This document shows positions 1 through 9,595 of a DNA stretch of 64,000 nucleotides, one piece after another (the first letter of the stretch is position 1; every line of letters begins with the position of its first letter). Under the pieces are notes generated by a model. The model was not told the DNA's origin, did no database searches, and saw only the letters and a list, made by a program, of their open reading frames with translations. Origin of the DNA: Diplocloster modestus (lineage in GTDB: Bacteria; Bacillota; Clostridia; Lachnospirales; Lachnospiraceae); NCBI RefSeq assembly GCF_019042245.1, contig NZ_JAHQCX010000001.1:551559-615558 (forward strand), read 5' to 3'. The position numbers were made by a program, and so were the translations under genes.

Positions 1-3000
1 TATGAGGATTTGAAGCTTTTTTACACCATTATGGGTCGACCCCAAAATCAAAGTTTTAGATATACCTATGAGGATTTGAAGCTTTCCTGCGGTTGTCGGA
101 TGGGTATAGTTTGTCAGCGTTTTAGATATACCTATGAGGATTTGAAGCTTTCATCCATGTCCTCACCGCCTCTCTGCAAAATAAGTTTTAGATATACCTA
201 TGAGGATTTGAAGCCTTGCCATTGTCTGCCATCATCAGAGCCAGGAGACTAGTTTTAGATATACCTATGAGGATTTGAAGCGTTGTACAAATGGCCTTGT
301 AAGTGTAACAATGATAGTTTTAGATATACCTATGAGGATTTGAAGCGCGGCAACAGGAGTTGCCAGTGTTGAGATTGAACTAAGGTTTTAGATATACCTA
401 TGAGGATTTGAAGCCCAGGATCACCAATGTTACGCTTCCCTTTCATATCAAGTTTTAGATATACCTATGAGGATTTGAAGCTTCAGGATACAAGAGTAGT
501 GCCATACCCCATCCTCGTTTTAGATATACCTATGAGGATTTGAAGCACGGTTATGAAATGGTAGGAGTAACAGCGGCAGACAAGTTTTAGATATACCTAT
601 GAGGATTTGAAGCTGTGCTTCCTACTCTCACAACGCTTGCGTAACCTCGGTTTTAGATATACCTATGAGGATTTGAAGCTTTTGCGATTTAAGGCGATTT
701 TGTACTAAATGGTATAGTTTTAGATATACCTATGAGGATTTGAAGCATGGTCAGGTATTCCGGGTATGCATTAGCAATCCCGTTTTAGATATACCTATGA
801 GGATTTGAAGCCGTGGTATAAAAGCGACTGATGGGACTCCGATCTTGTTTTAGATATACCTATGAGGATTTGAAGCTCAAACCGGTAAACTGGTCTATCG
901 CTGACGCCGGGGTTTTAGATATACCTATGAGGATTTGAAGCCCATTGGAGACGTCACAACCGCCACAGCGGGGAATACGTTTTAGATATACCTATGAGGA
1001 TTTGAAGCCCTGTTAATTTTGTTGCATCTAAACTTGAAATGTCGTTTTAGATATACCTATGAGGATTTGAAGCTCCTATACGATCAATAGTGGTGTTCTA
1101 CGTGATTTATGTTTTAGATATACCTATGAGGATTTGAAGCTTGAATGCATCCTGTACCTGACGCATTGCCCAGTGTTTTAGATATACCTATGAGGATTTG
1201 AAGCTTGCGATAGCGCCGAACAGACGTTGATCGCAGGACTTGTTTTAGATATACCTATGAGGATTTGAAGCCTCCTCTCATTTGTACTTGGCGTTGCACC
1301 GCCTGGTTTTAGATATACCTATGAGGATTTGAAGCCTGGTCAAGGCTGGCTATACTGTCCGAGTAGGAAGTTTTAGATATACCTATGAGGATTTGAAGCT
1401 GATTTATGTAGTTTTCAATGTGCCAGACAATCCGGTTTTAGATATACCTATGAGGATTTGAAGCTTTTGATACCGTAGACCTTATGCTTCTGCTCGAAGT
1501 TTTAGATATACCTATGAGGATTTGAAGCCCAAGTGAGCGGTACTGCTGCCCAAATCTTTGGCCAGTTTTAGATATACCTATGAGGATTTGAAGCATAAAC
1601 AAATTTGGGGGACTGTTAGGATCAATTAGGGTTTTAGATATACCTATGAGGATTTGAAGCTTTATTGTGTGGTTTGTGTGTGACCTCGCCTGTTGAGTTT
1701 TAGATATACCTATGAGGATTTGAAGCCCGGCAAAACAAAGCGGCAGACGTCAAAATCCGGGAAGGTTTTAGATATACCTATGAGGATTTGAAGCTTTCTA
1801 CCATCCTTTCTGTTGGCCGAAGCCAATAATGGTTTTAGATATACCTATGAGGATTTGAAGCTTAAGTCAACGCGTGATGAGTTAGGTCCTCCGCGTCTGT
1901 TTTAGATATACCTATGAGGATTTGAAGCCACGGGATCGGGTTGGATAAGATCGCCGGAACATCAGTTTTAGATATACCTATGAGGATTTGAAGCGAAGAA
2001 AAGGATCTACAAGCAATAGCCGGATTGAGTTTTAGATATACCTATGAGGATTTGAAGCCTGGTTCTGCAATGAGATGATGAAAGAGCAAGAAAGCGTTTT
2101 AGATATACCTATGAGGATTTGAAGCCACGGGATCGGGTTGGATAAGATCGCCGGAACATCGTTTTAGATATACCTATGAGGATTTGAAGCCTATAGCAGA
2201 ACGCCAAAACTGATATGTGCGAGAGTTTTAGATATACCTATGAGGATTTGAAGCTATAAAACTGCAATCTTAGCAAGTTCTTCGCTTTGGTTTTAGATAT
2301 ACCTATGAGGATTTGAAGCAATTCCCCAGGAATTTTGCCAATCCTCCTAACGCGTTTTAGATATACCTATGAGGATTTGAAGCCCGTTCAAATACTGGCA
2401 CAAGCCGCAGGTGTTATGTGTTTTAGATATACCTATGAGGATTTGAAGCAAATCCCAACCTTATCCAGCCTGTGTACCGGATAATCGTTTTAGATATACC
2501 TATGAGGATTTGAAGCTTGTATTGGTCTGCCGTTTCTGTTCTGCCGCTGATGTTTTAGATATACCTATGAGGATTTGAAGCCCCGGGCCATGCCGAAGAA
2601 TCTTCTGGAGATAAGCCAGGTTTTAGATATACCTATGAGGATTTGAAGCTCTTGGGATTATGGGTGGCGGCAGACGGTCTGATCGTTTTAGATATACCTA
2701 TGAGGATTTGAAGCCCTCCACCTTAAATGCATATGGCTTGAGCGCGGATGAGTTTTAGATATACCTATGAGGATTTGAAGCTTACTTAGCCTCACTTTTT
2801 TTAATTTTTCTCTCATGTTTTAGATATACCTATGAGGATTTGAAGCTTTATGCGAATAACGGGAGCCTGGCGGAATGGTTCGCGTTTTAGATATACCTAT
2901 GAGGATTTGAAGCTCTGGATAATAGTGCTCTTACGCCTGCATATCTTGTTTTAGATATACCTATGAGGATTTGAAGCCCTGAGCGGCTCCTCCATCCCTT

Positions 3001-3109
3001 CATCCATGATATAAGTTTTAGATATACCTATGAGGATTTGAAGCTGACTAAGAGCAGCTATGATAAAATGTGGTCCCGGGTTTTAGATATACCTATGAGG
3101 ATTTGAAGC
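1..3109 (+). CRISPR. CRISPR array, type I-B-like repeat, 48 repeats and 47 spacers, cut by the window edge
   Basis: A 30-nt repeat (begins GTTTTAGATATACC, ends GAGGATTTGAAGC) recurs 48 times with a start-to-start period of 64-68 nt, so spacers are 34-38 nt. The first copy is cut by the window edge (1-16); later copies start at 53, 119, 185, 252 and so on to 3080. Every copy I read is identical, including the last one at 3080-3109. Repeat length, spacer length, the CTATGAGGA core and the TTGAAGC end resemble clostridial type I-B repeats that end GAATTGAAAC. If that orientation holds, transcription runs on the plus strand and the leader and cas genes lie left of the window. No cas gene is present here. 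One spacer occurs twice (1929 and 2126). Confidence 0.97.
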
Positions 3110-3149
3110 ACTTATCCGGTATCGGCACAAATTCAGCTGCATTTGTTTT
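3110..3149 (+). other. Final spacer plus the first 5 nt of a CRISPR repeat, cut off by an IS66 end
   Basis: After the last full repeat come 35 nt, a normal spacer length for this array, then GTTTT, which equals the first five bases of the repeat. GTAAGCGCC, typical of an IS66-family terminus, follows directly at 3150. The simplest reading is that an IS66 element inserted inside a 49th repeat. The rest of that repeat is not found on the other side of the element. Confidence 0.65.
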
Positions 3150-4475
3150 GTAAGCGCCAAACAATAAGGCGGTAAAATTTAAAATACCCCAGCCCTTTGC
3201 GAGTTGGAGTAATTTACTATAATTCACATGCGATTTTTGATAGATTGGAGTTCTTCACTCCAAGGTGCCAGTTCGACCAACTGCTCGTCGGTCATGTTTT
3301 GGTTCGGCCTGCGTTCCAGCAAAAATTTAAGGTACCCATAAATATTCAGATTGTGTGCTTTGGCCATCTCGACTATTGTGTATACAACTGCGCTGGCATT
3401 CGCTCCATCTACAGAACTGCTGAACAGCCAGTTCTTCCGGCCTACTGCAAATGGACGGATTGCATTCTCGCTGAGATTGTTGGTTAAGCTGCACCGTCCA
3501 TCTTCCAGATAGGTCTCCGCTGTTTCGCGCCGGTTGAGAACATAATTGACTGCCTTATCCATCCGGGTATTCCGGACGGGCTTTTGCTGGTCAAGCCACG
3601 CCCAGAAAGCCTCCAGAACGGGCTTTTCCTTCTCCAGACGCAGCTGCTTGCGCTTTTCATAATCACCGGGGTGCTTTTTGTTAATGGAATCCTCTATGGC
3701 AAACAAACGATTGCAATACTGGACTCCCTGTACTGCTGGCTGGCTATAATCATACTGCTTTCCTTGCGGAACGGCATCGATAAAATACCGACGGATATGT
3801 GCCCAGCAGGAACAGCGTTTGATCCCTGGCAGGTTGTTGTACCCCTGATAGCCGTCGGTTTCCAGATACCCGCTGTAGCCTTCCAGGAACTCCCTTGCCT
3901 GACTGCCGCTCCTGGTCGGGGAATAGCCATACAGAATCAGTGCCGGAAGTCCATCCTCACCGCTTCGGAACAGCCACATAAATGATTGAGACTGGGCTTT
4001 GCGTCCTTCCTCATTCAGCACCTGGACTCTTGTCTCATCTGCCATCGCAAAGCCGCGCTTCAACAGTTCCCGGCGGAAGTAATCATACAGCGGCTGGAAA
4101 TAGCTCCGTGAGCAGTAGATAATCCAATTAGCAAGGGTGGTACGGCTGATCTGGGCGCCATACTGTTTCCAATCCTTCTCCTGACGGTAAAGAGGAAGCC
4201 CATTGGCATACTTCTGGTACATCGTCCACGCAACCGTGGATGCCGAGGCAGGGCCTTTCCCAACCAGGGCCATCGGAACCTTGGACTTTATGATTACAGG
4301 TTTTTCTGTATCTCCAAGACCTTCTTTGCAGGAGGGGCATCCGTAACTCTGACTGTAGTATTCAATCACTTTGCATGTGGCCGGAATGAATTCCAGCTCC
4401 CGGCGGACATACTCCTCGCCGATCGGGACCATCTGCGTACCGCAGATTGGACAGGTCTGTTCCTCTTCCAGAAGA
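3150..4475 (-). mobile_element. IS66-family insertion sequence remnant, 5' part missing
   Basis: The left boundary is the GTAAGCGCC terminus at 3150; the transposase gene then reads away from it on the minus strand. A complete IS66 element also carries small tnpA and tnpB genes and the N-terminal part of tnpC; none of these is seen upstream of the transposase (right side, 4475-4680). No second terminal repeat or target duplication was found, so the element appears deleted on that side. The right boundary is where recognisable TnpC coding sequence stops and is approximate. Confidence 0.75.
3224..4432 (-). pseudogene. IS66 family transposase TnpC, N-terminally truncated
   Basis: DDE transposase of the IS66 family, which would cut and join the ends of its own element. 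Visible parts: the second half of the zf-IS66 zinc finger (CPSCKEG), a catalytic Asp in ADETRVQVL, a second Asp in ETDGYQGY, the Glu in SENAIRPFAVGRKNWLF, and a normal C terminus. From the ATG at 4432 the protein is 402 residues, against about 500-550 for complete TnpC. Upstream of that ATG the frame stays open to about 4591 and still encodes the first zinc knuckle (EEEQTCPICGTQ, about 4433-4471). The ATG is therefore internal, and the true N terminus and the helper genes are lost. The catalytic residues are intact, but the gene is probably inactive without tnpA/tnpB. Confidence 0.85.
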
Positions 4476-4580
4476 GGGATGCTATGAGTACCGGCTGAAG
4501 CCTTTGGGTATTTTAAGAAGTCCGGTATTCCTGATAGAATAGAAGAAAGTTCCCTTGAAGAAATTTTTATTAATTCAGTG

Positions 4581-4610
4581 TTGTTTAAAAATCACGGGAA
4601 CATGTATAAT
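4581..4610 (+). promoter_or_regulatory. Probable sigma-A promoter of the aldo/keto reductase gene
   Basis: TTGTTT (4581-4586), an 18-nt spacer, then TATAAT (4605-4610), 75 nt before the reductase start. The -10 box is perfect; the -35 box is weak. Confidence 0.5.
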
Positions 4611-4684
4611 AGCGGTAAGGATATATAATTACCGGAAGGGAACTCCGGCTGAAAATGAGAAAGAAACGATAGGAGAGTGAGCTG

Positions 4685-5695
4685 ATGACACAGACATATA
4701 CAGCTGATGACAAGCGCTATGAGACAATGGAATATAATCGGTGCGGTACAAGCGGAATCAAGCTGCCGATTATTTCTCTGGGCTTCTGGCATAACTTTGG
4801 AGTGCACAATGACTTTGATAATATGAGAAGGATGTGTTTTACGGCGTTTGATGAAGGTATCACCCACTTTGATCTGGCCGATAACTATGGACCGTATCCG
4901 GGCAGTGCGGAGGAGAATTTCGGCCGCATTTTGGCAAAGGATCTGAAGCCATACCGGGATGAACTGATCATCAGTACAAAGGCAGGCTATGAAATGTGGG
5001 ACGGCCCTTACGGAAACTGGGGGAGCAAAAAACACCTTGTCGCCGGTTTAGATCAAAGCCTGCTGCGTATGGAATGCGATTATGTGGATATTTTTTATCA
5101 TCACCGGATGGACAGGGAGACACCTCTGGAGGAGACGATGGAGGCCCTGAACGGTATCGTTAAGAGCGGCAAAGCGCTGTATATCGGAGTATCCAACTAT
5201 GATCAGGAATACACCGAGAAAGCTATCAAAATGTTAAGAGAGCTGAAATGTCCGTTTATCATTAATCAGAGAAGGTATTCCATATTTGACAGGACTATCG
5301 AAGAAGACGGAGTAAAAGAATTCGCGTATAAAAATGGGATCGGCGTGATCGTATTCAGCCCTCTGGCTCAAGGGCTGCTGACGGACAAATATCTGCATGG
5401 AATCCCGTCGGACAGCAGAATAGCCCGAGATCCCCGCTTCTTAAAAGCCGATAGCCTGACGAAGGAAAGGCTGGATCAAATCGAGGCGCTGAATGAGATT
5501 GCAAAAGAGCGTGGACAGTCTCTGGCCCAGATGGCGTTAGCCTGGACAGTGAAGGACGGCAGGATCTGCAGTGCGTTGATCGGGGCATCTTCTCCGGAGC
5601 AAATCAGGGAAAACGCAGCCGGTATCATGAAGCATACCTTTACGGATGAGGAAATCAGGAAAATCGATCAGATCAGCTGCGGGGCGGGTGCATAG
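4685..5695 (+). CDS. Aldo/keto reductase, YghZ/Gpr (L-glyceraldehyde 3-phosphate reductase) type
   Basis: Cytoplasmic NADPH-dependent reductase of the AKR superfamily. The 336 residues match the usual length. The N-terminal pattern YNRCGTSGIKLPIISLGFWHNFG is close to E. coli YghZ, which reduces L-glyceraldehyde 3-phosphate and methylglyoxal. Active-site residues are visible: Asp and Tyr in FDLADNYGPYPGSAEENFG, Lys in ISTKAGY, and His in YHHRMD. The C-terminal cofactor region (ALIGASSPEQIREN) is typical. The start is supported by AGGAGAG 7 nt before the ATG. The gene stands alone between the IS66 remnant and a convergent minus-strand operon. The substrate is inferred from the subfamily only; general aldehyde detoxification is the safe statement. 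Confidence 0.88.
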   Translation: MTQTYTADDKRYETMEYNRCGTSGIKLPIISLGFWHNFGVHNDFDNMRRMCFTAFDEGITHFDLADNYGPYPGSAEENFGRILAKDLKPYRDELIISTKAGYEMWDGPYGNWGSKKHLVAGLDQSLLRMECDYVDIFYHHRMDRETPLEETMEALNGIVKSGKALYIGVSNYDQEYTEKAIKMLRELKCPFIINQRRYSIFDRTIEEDGVKEFAYKNGIGVIVFSPLAQGLLTDKYLHGIPSDSRIARDPRFLKADSLTKERLDQIEALNEIAKERGQSLAQMALAWTVKDGRICSALIGASSPEQIRENAAGIMKHTFTDEEIRKIDQISCGAGA

Positions 5696-6086
5696 AATTC
5701 TGAATGAGCGGTAATGTATGGGATTTCGCAGGACGGCAGGCTATAGTAACTGTATAGCACGCTGATATAGCGGAGAGTCTGGTAGGAGCAATTGAAAATC
5801 AGGAATTAAAGAAATGGTTCATGCCCGAAAATTTATATATATATAGATTTACGGTAAGAACCATTCTTTCGCTATGAGCACTTTAGCCATTGCCTGTCCT
5901 AAAAAGAGTATTCAAGACGAAAACCATTTTAAATGTCTCCCCATAAATTAAGCATCAAATATTCATAAGAACCACAGAGTTCAGATATTTTTTTTACAGC
6001 AGTGAACCGATATGGTGTGGGTTATAACCGGTAAAAGTCTAAAATACCCGGGAATCCCCCATTTTTTGTAAACTGCTTTTGATAAC
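5696..6086. other. Convergent intergenic region with a weak hairpin and a post-terminator repeat
   Basis: No gene is visible. An inverted repeat (AATGGTTC near 5815, GAACCATT near 5860) is followed by TCTTTC and then GCTATGAGCACTTTAGCC (about 5872-5889), a relative of the dispersed repeat seen twice at 43.65-43.77 kb. The inverted repeat could terminate either neighbour, but the loop is long. Confidence 0.4.
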
Positions 6087-8501
6087 CTACTCCCTGATCC
6101 ACAGCCACAGCCTCCCAAACCAGGAACGCTTGGAATACACGCTCCCGCGCAGCATCCCATATTTTTGTATCATAAATTCCAGTGAAAATTCCGGAAGCTG
6201 TTTTTCTCCATAACAGGCTTTCCGGGTATCTTCCAATATTTCCTCAAATATGCCGGCGGGCAGATCCGGATATTTGCCGGAGAGAAGGAGTACCCATTCT
6301 TCATTCGGATACTCCGGTTTCTCTTTCAGACCATCCAGTGTAAGCAGCCGGCTGATACTCAGATAAGTTTTTCGAATCCGGTCATTGATATTACTTTTAA
6401 GATTCCCGAACCGGGCGTATGCCCGTAAGGATTTTAAGATTCCCAAACCTATGGCGGGGAGCAATAAGGCACCCAAAATGATCCAGCCAATGTATGGGAA
6501 TACTACTTTCCATAAATGGGAAGTTCTGTCCGCTAAATCAGAACCGCCATACGCGCCATCCTGGGAGGCATCGGCATCGGAAGCAGCCGAGGGAGCCGGC
6601 GTCACCGAGGGAGTCGGAGTTGGTGTGGTTTCAGCCTCATTTGTGCCCGGATTTTCAGGAGCCTCGGGAGCTTGTGATCCATCACCAAAATCGACCCGTT
6701 CAAATCCTGGCGTAGCTTCGGCCACGAGCCATCCGACATGATCAATGTAAACTTCCACCCAGGCATGAGCGTCTTCTGATGTGACAATGGCCTGATAAGT
6801 TCCGTTATCCTTCTCATGAAATTCACTGGGAGAAACCCGATATCCAGAGACGAATCGCGCGGGGATGCCGTTCATACGCAGCATCAGAACAGCAGTGGTT
6901 GCGTAGTGTACGCAGAAGCCTTTTCTGTTCCGGTAAAAGAAATATTCTGCAAAATCCCTGCCTACCGGTACACGTCCGGGCGAGGTATCATAGGTGGTCT
7001 GTTCCCTCAGAAGAGAGAGCACATTCCGTATCGCAGTAAAAGGATCTGACGAAGCGGTATGGGCGATATCGTCCTGGAAGCGTTCCCGGACGTGGTCAGG
7101 TACCTGCAGATAAGTCTTGTTTACATAATCGTTATACCGTGTTTTAATATTCGAATCCGCAGTTCCTTCGGCCTTCGCGCCGGGCGGAATATCATTCACT
7201 ATAAAAAGCGGATTATAAAACACAGAATAGCTGGATTCCTGATTTCCGTAGATATAGGAATCCGCGCACAGGACCATATTGTCCTCGTAAAAACTGGTGT
7301 ATGGCGTATAATAATAGGATGGATCGGCGTTGATCAGTTCTACATCCATAGACTGATACCGGTAGAGCTGACTGACAGCCTCCATATTCATATAATATGG
7401 GGGATAGGATAGGTTCCTAATAAATGCCCCCGGATTAGCGGCCCGGACAGTAGAGAAGTATTCCTGGAATGTGTCAGAATCAGCTGGGTCCCATCCCAGA
7501 TTTGTATATTCCGCACCGATATAGCCTTCCAGGTAGATATTAATCACAGGAGGTTCGTCTGTCAGAGTCAGCCTCAGGTGATTGGTCACCGGTCCTGCCA
7601 GGCTGGATATCTGGGCCAGGCTTCCGGAACCTACCCCACGCTCTGTATAAGAGCTGCCGGGACGGAAAGGATCGATCGCAGTCAGGTAACCATTGATGGT
7701 CCGTTTTAGCTCCAGACGGTTTCCAAGGCTCTTTTCAATCAGCGGTGCCAGGAAGGCCAGTCCGATGGAAAGACTTAAGACGATCATTAGAAGGACAACC
7801 GGGCCGGTTTTCTTCTGAATATGAGTTTCTGTTGTGCGGTCCCGTTTTTTGCCGCCGCTTCTGACTGCGACAGAGAGAAGGACGGATAAGAAAACCAGAA
7901 TACCGGATGCGGTATCCGCAGATGTCCCCAGACAGAACGGCCAGAGGAAACCAAAGCCCAGAGTCAGAACATACGCATAACTGCGCTTCGCCCGAATAAG
8001 GCACCAGGAGAGCAGCGGACATAGCGGAAGACATACGGCTAACAACCCTGCTGTCCCGGAAGAAGACTGGATCTCGTTGTATAGGGGAGGCAGTGTATAA
8101 GAGCTGCCAAGGTATTCATTTACCTGGGTCAATATGGAACCGGCGATCCAGAAGAGCCCTTCCTGTACGGACTCTTCAAACAACCAGAAGAATAGTAAAT
8201 AGAGCAGAACGCCCGCAGGCAGCCAAAGACGCCATGCCGAATTAAAATAAAAAGTCAGGCAGCCATAGAGTGCTGCCAGGGCCAGCACATATACGGTGAG
8301 CGGTACGTAAATGGGGATGGAAAAACAAGAGGCAACAGTAAACAGCAGCCCCAGAATGCCCAGGCACAGGATGACGGATAAAAAGAAATAGTCTATAAAG
8401 GAACGGCGGTAGAGACTCTCTTCAAGTCCAGTATAAGAGGTATGGATTGAGAGACCATTCCCGGTTTTTCTGTTTTTTTTCTTAAATATTTTCATAGGCA
8501 T
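6087..8501 (-). CDS. Membrane-anchored transglutaminase-like protein (TgpA/DUF3488 type)
   Basis: An 804-residue membrane protein. About seven hydrophobic segments fill the first 260 residues (for example LSVILCLGILGLLFTVA), followed by an extracytoplasmic region, a transglutaminase-like core and a C-terminal TM segment (IGWIILGALLLPAIGLGIL). The core has the catalytic Cys in KGFCVHYATTAVLMLR and the His in SEDAHAWVEVYID; the acidic third residue appears as Glu in VAEATPGF. A Pro/Thr/Ser-rich linker (TTPTPTPSVTPAPSAAS) joins the core to the last TM segment. It is the last gene of the minus-strand operon with DUF58 and MoxR genes, a very common bacterial triplet. The family is thought to act on cell-surface proteins or peptides; the substrate is unknown. 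Confidence 0.87.
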   Translation of the reverse strand: MPMKIFKKKNRKTGNGLSIHTSYTGLEESLYRRSFIDYFFLSVILCLGILGLLFTVASCFSIPIYVPLTVYVLALAALYGCLTFYFNSAWRLWLPAGVLLYLLFFWLFEESVQEGLFWIAGSILTQVNEYLGSSYTLPPLYNEIQSSSGTAGLLAVCLPLCPLLSWCLIRAKRSYAYVLTLGFGFLWPFCLGTSADTASGILVFLSVLLSVAVRSGGKKRDRTTETHIQKKTGPVVLLMIVLSLSIGLAFLAPLIEKSLGNRLELKRTINGYLTAIDPFRPGSSYTERGVGSGSLAQISSLAGPVTNHLRLTLTDEPPVINIYLEGYIGAEYTNLGWDPADSDTFQEYFSTVRAANPGAFIRNLSYPPYYMNMEAVSQLYRYQSMDVELINADPSYYYTPYTSFYEDNMVLCADSYIYGNQESSYSVFYNPLFIVNDIPPGAKAEGTADSNIKTRYNDYVNKTYLQVPDHVRERFQDDIAHTASSDPFTAIRNVLSLLREQTTYDTSPGRVPVGRDFAEYFFYRNRKGFCVHYATTAVLMLRMNGIPARFVSGYRVSPSEFHEKDNGTYQAIVTSEDAHAWVEVYIDHVGWLVAEATPGFERVDFGDGSQAPEAPENPGTNEAETTPTPTPSVTPAPSAASDADASQDGAYGGSDLADRTSHLWKVVFPYIGWIILGALLLPAIGLGILKSLRAYARFGNLKSNINDRIRKTYLSISRLLTLDGLKEKPEYPNEEWVLLLSGKYPDLPAGIFEEILEDTRKACYGEKQLPEFSLEFMIQKYGMLRGSVYSKRSWFGRLWLWIRE

Positions 8502-8503
8502 TA

Positions 8504-9595
8504 TTAAAGATAAAACTCCAACGATTCCAGCTGAGATTTTAAATCGGCCGGAGAAAATTCGGCGGTTACGTCGCCGTTTGTTATCAGTTCCAAATCCGTA
8601 TTCAGAACCAGTATGCTGGCAAACCTCATATTCGGATAGGCGTCTTCATATTCGAACAGAGCATTCTGGCCAAATGTGGAAATATCTAAGGACAGAAGCC
8701 TGCGTATCATTTCGTAAAAGGTTTCCTCATCTTTCACCAGACATCTGACGATTTCCCGCCCAACCCGATCCGGCCAGGCGATATAGTGGCTGCAGGAGAG
8801 TGAGAGCAGTGATCTTGAAAAGGATACGGCCGTTTCCAACATACCGTTCCACTGTTCCGGTGTGGCCGGCCAATCCTTTCCCTCCAGAAGCAAAAGGACA
8901 GCGGCTCCCACAGGCTGACTGAATTCTTTGACATACAGCTCGTCCTCACGGGCGCTTAATTTCCAGTGTATTCGTTCCGGCCGGTCCCCCGGACGGTATT
9001 CCCTGATATCAAATATTTCAGAAGGATCATCCCCGGGCCGGTCTTTGGCGTATTCATCACTGTCCATCAGAAAGTTCTGAATCTTATTTCCGGCATGGAT
9101 ATTGACAGGATAAGCGGCGGGAAGGATGTAAACCTGGGATGGCTGTTCTACGCGTATGCGGAAAAAGAGAAGCTTCAGGTAATCATAGATCCGGAAGGAA
9201 TGAATCCGGATATCCAGCCGCCCGCAGTAAGAAGGGATGATTCTATAGGTAGCCTTTCTGTCAGATTTCCCGTCGATACTGGCCTCTATTTTCAAACGCT
9301 GTCCCTGATCGGAATTACCGTATCTGCACTCCAGACTGATCCGAATATACGAAGCCGGAAGGAGAGAGCGGTTTTGGATGCGCAGTTCGACTGGAATATC
9401 CTCACCGCGTTCTGCCATGACAACAGGCGTACGGCATTCTGCTCGGATACAGCGGTGCAGATACCAGGACAACAGCAGACAGAAAACAGGGAGAACCAGT
9501 TCACAGGCCAGAAGAGGGATGCCCCCAGGCCACCGGAACATAATCTGCAGATAAAAAGTCCCCGCAAGCAGAAGCAAATAGATCAGGATACTCAT
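8504..9595 (-). CDS. DUF58 domain-containing membrane protein
   Basis: A 363-residue protein with two hydrophobic segments at the N terminus (LIYLLLLAGTFYLQIMF and LLACELVLPVFCLLLSW). It carries the DUF58 signature in the middle: FDIREYRPGDRPERIHWKLSAREDELYVKEF is read as one block around residues 190-225. DUF58 proteins have a von Willebrand A-like fold and occur with MoxR ATPases and transglutaminases. The stop lies 2 nt before the transglutaminase start, and the start overlaps the end of the MoxR gene by 4 nt, so the three are translationally coupled. A role in assembling or activating a surface complex is inferred from context; no biochemical function is assigned. Confidence 0.85.
   Translation of the reverse strand: MSILIYLLLLAGTFYLQIMFRWPGGIPLLACELVLPVFCLLLSWYLHRCIRAECRTPVVMAERGEDIPVELRIQNRSLLPASYIRISLECRYGNSDQGQRLKIEASIDGKSDRKATYRIIPSYCGRLDIRIHSFRIYDYLKLLFFRIRVEQPSQVYILPAAYPVNIHAGNKIQNFLMDSDEYAKDRPGDDPSEIFDIREYRPGDRPERIHWKLSAREDELYVKEFSQPVGAAVLLLLEGKDWPATPEQWNGMLETAVSFSRSLLSLSCSHYIAWPDRVGREIVRCLVKDEETFYEMIRRLLSLDISTFGQNALFEYEDAYPNMRFASILVLNTDLELITNGDVTAEFSPADLKSQLESLEFYL

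Noticed and set aside
10-252. An 80-codon open frame across the first CRISPR repeats (repeated FRYTYEDLK)
   Set aside because: It is a by-product of the repeat period near a multiple of three; it runs through spacers with no start signals.
3584-3985. A 133-codon plus-strand frame opposite the IS66 transposase
   Set aside because: Shadow of the minus-strand DDE transposase.
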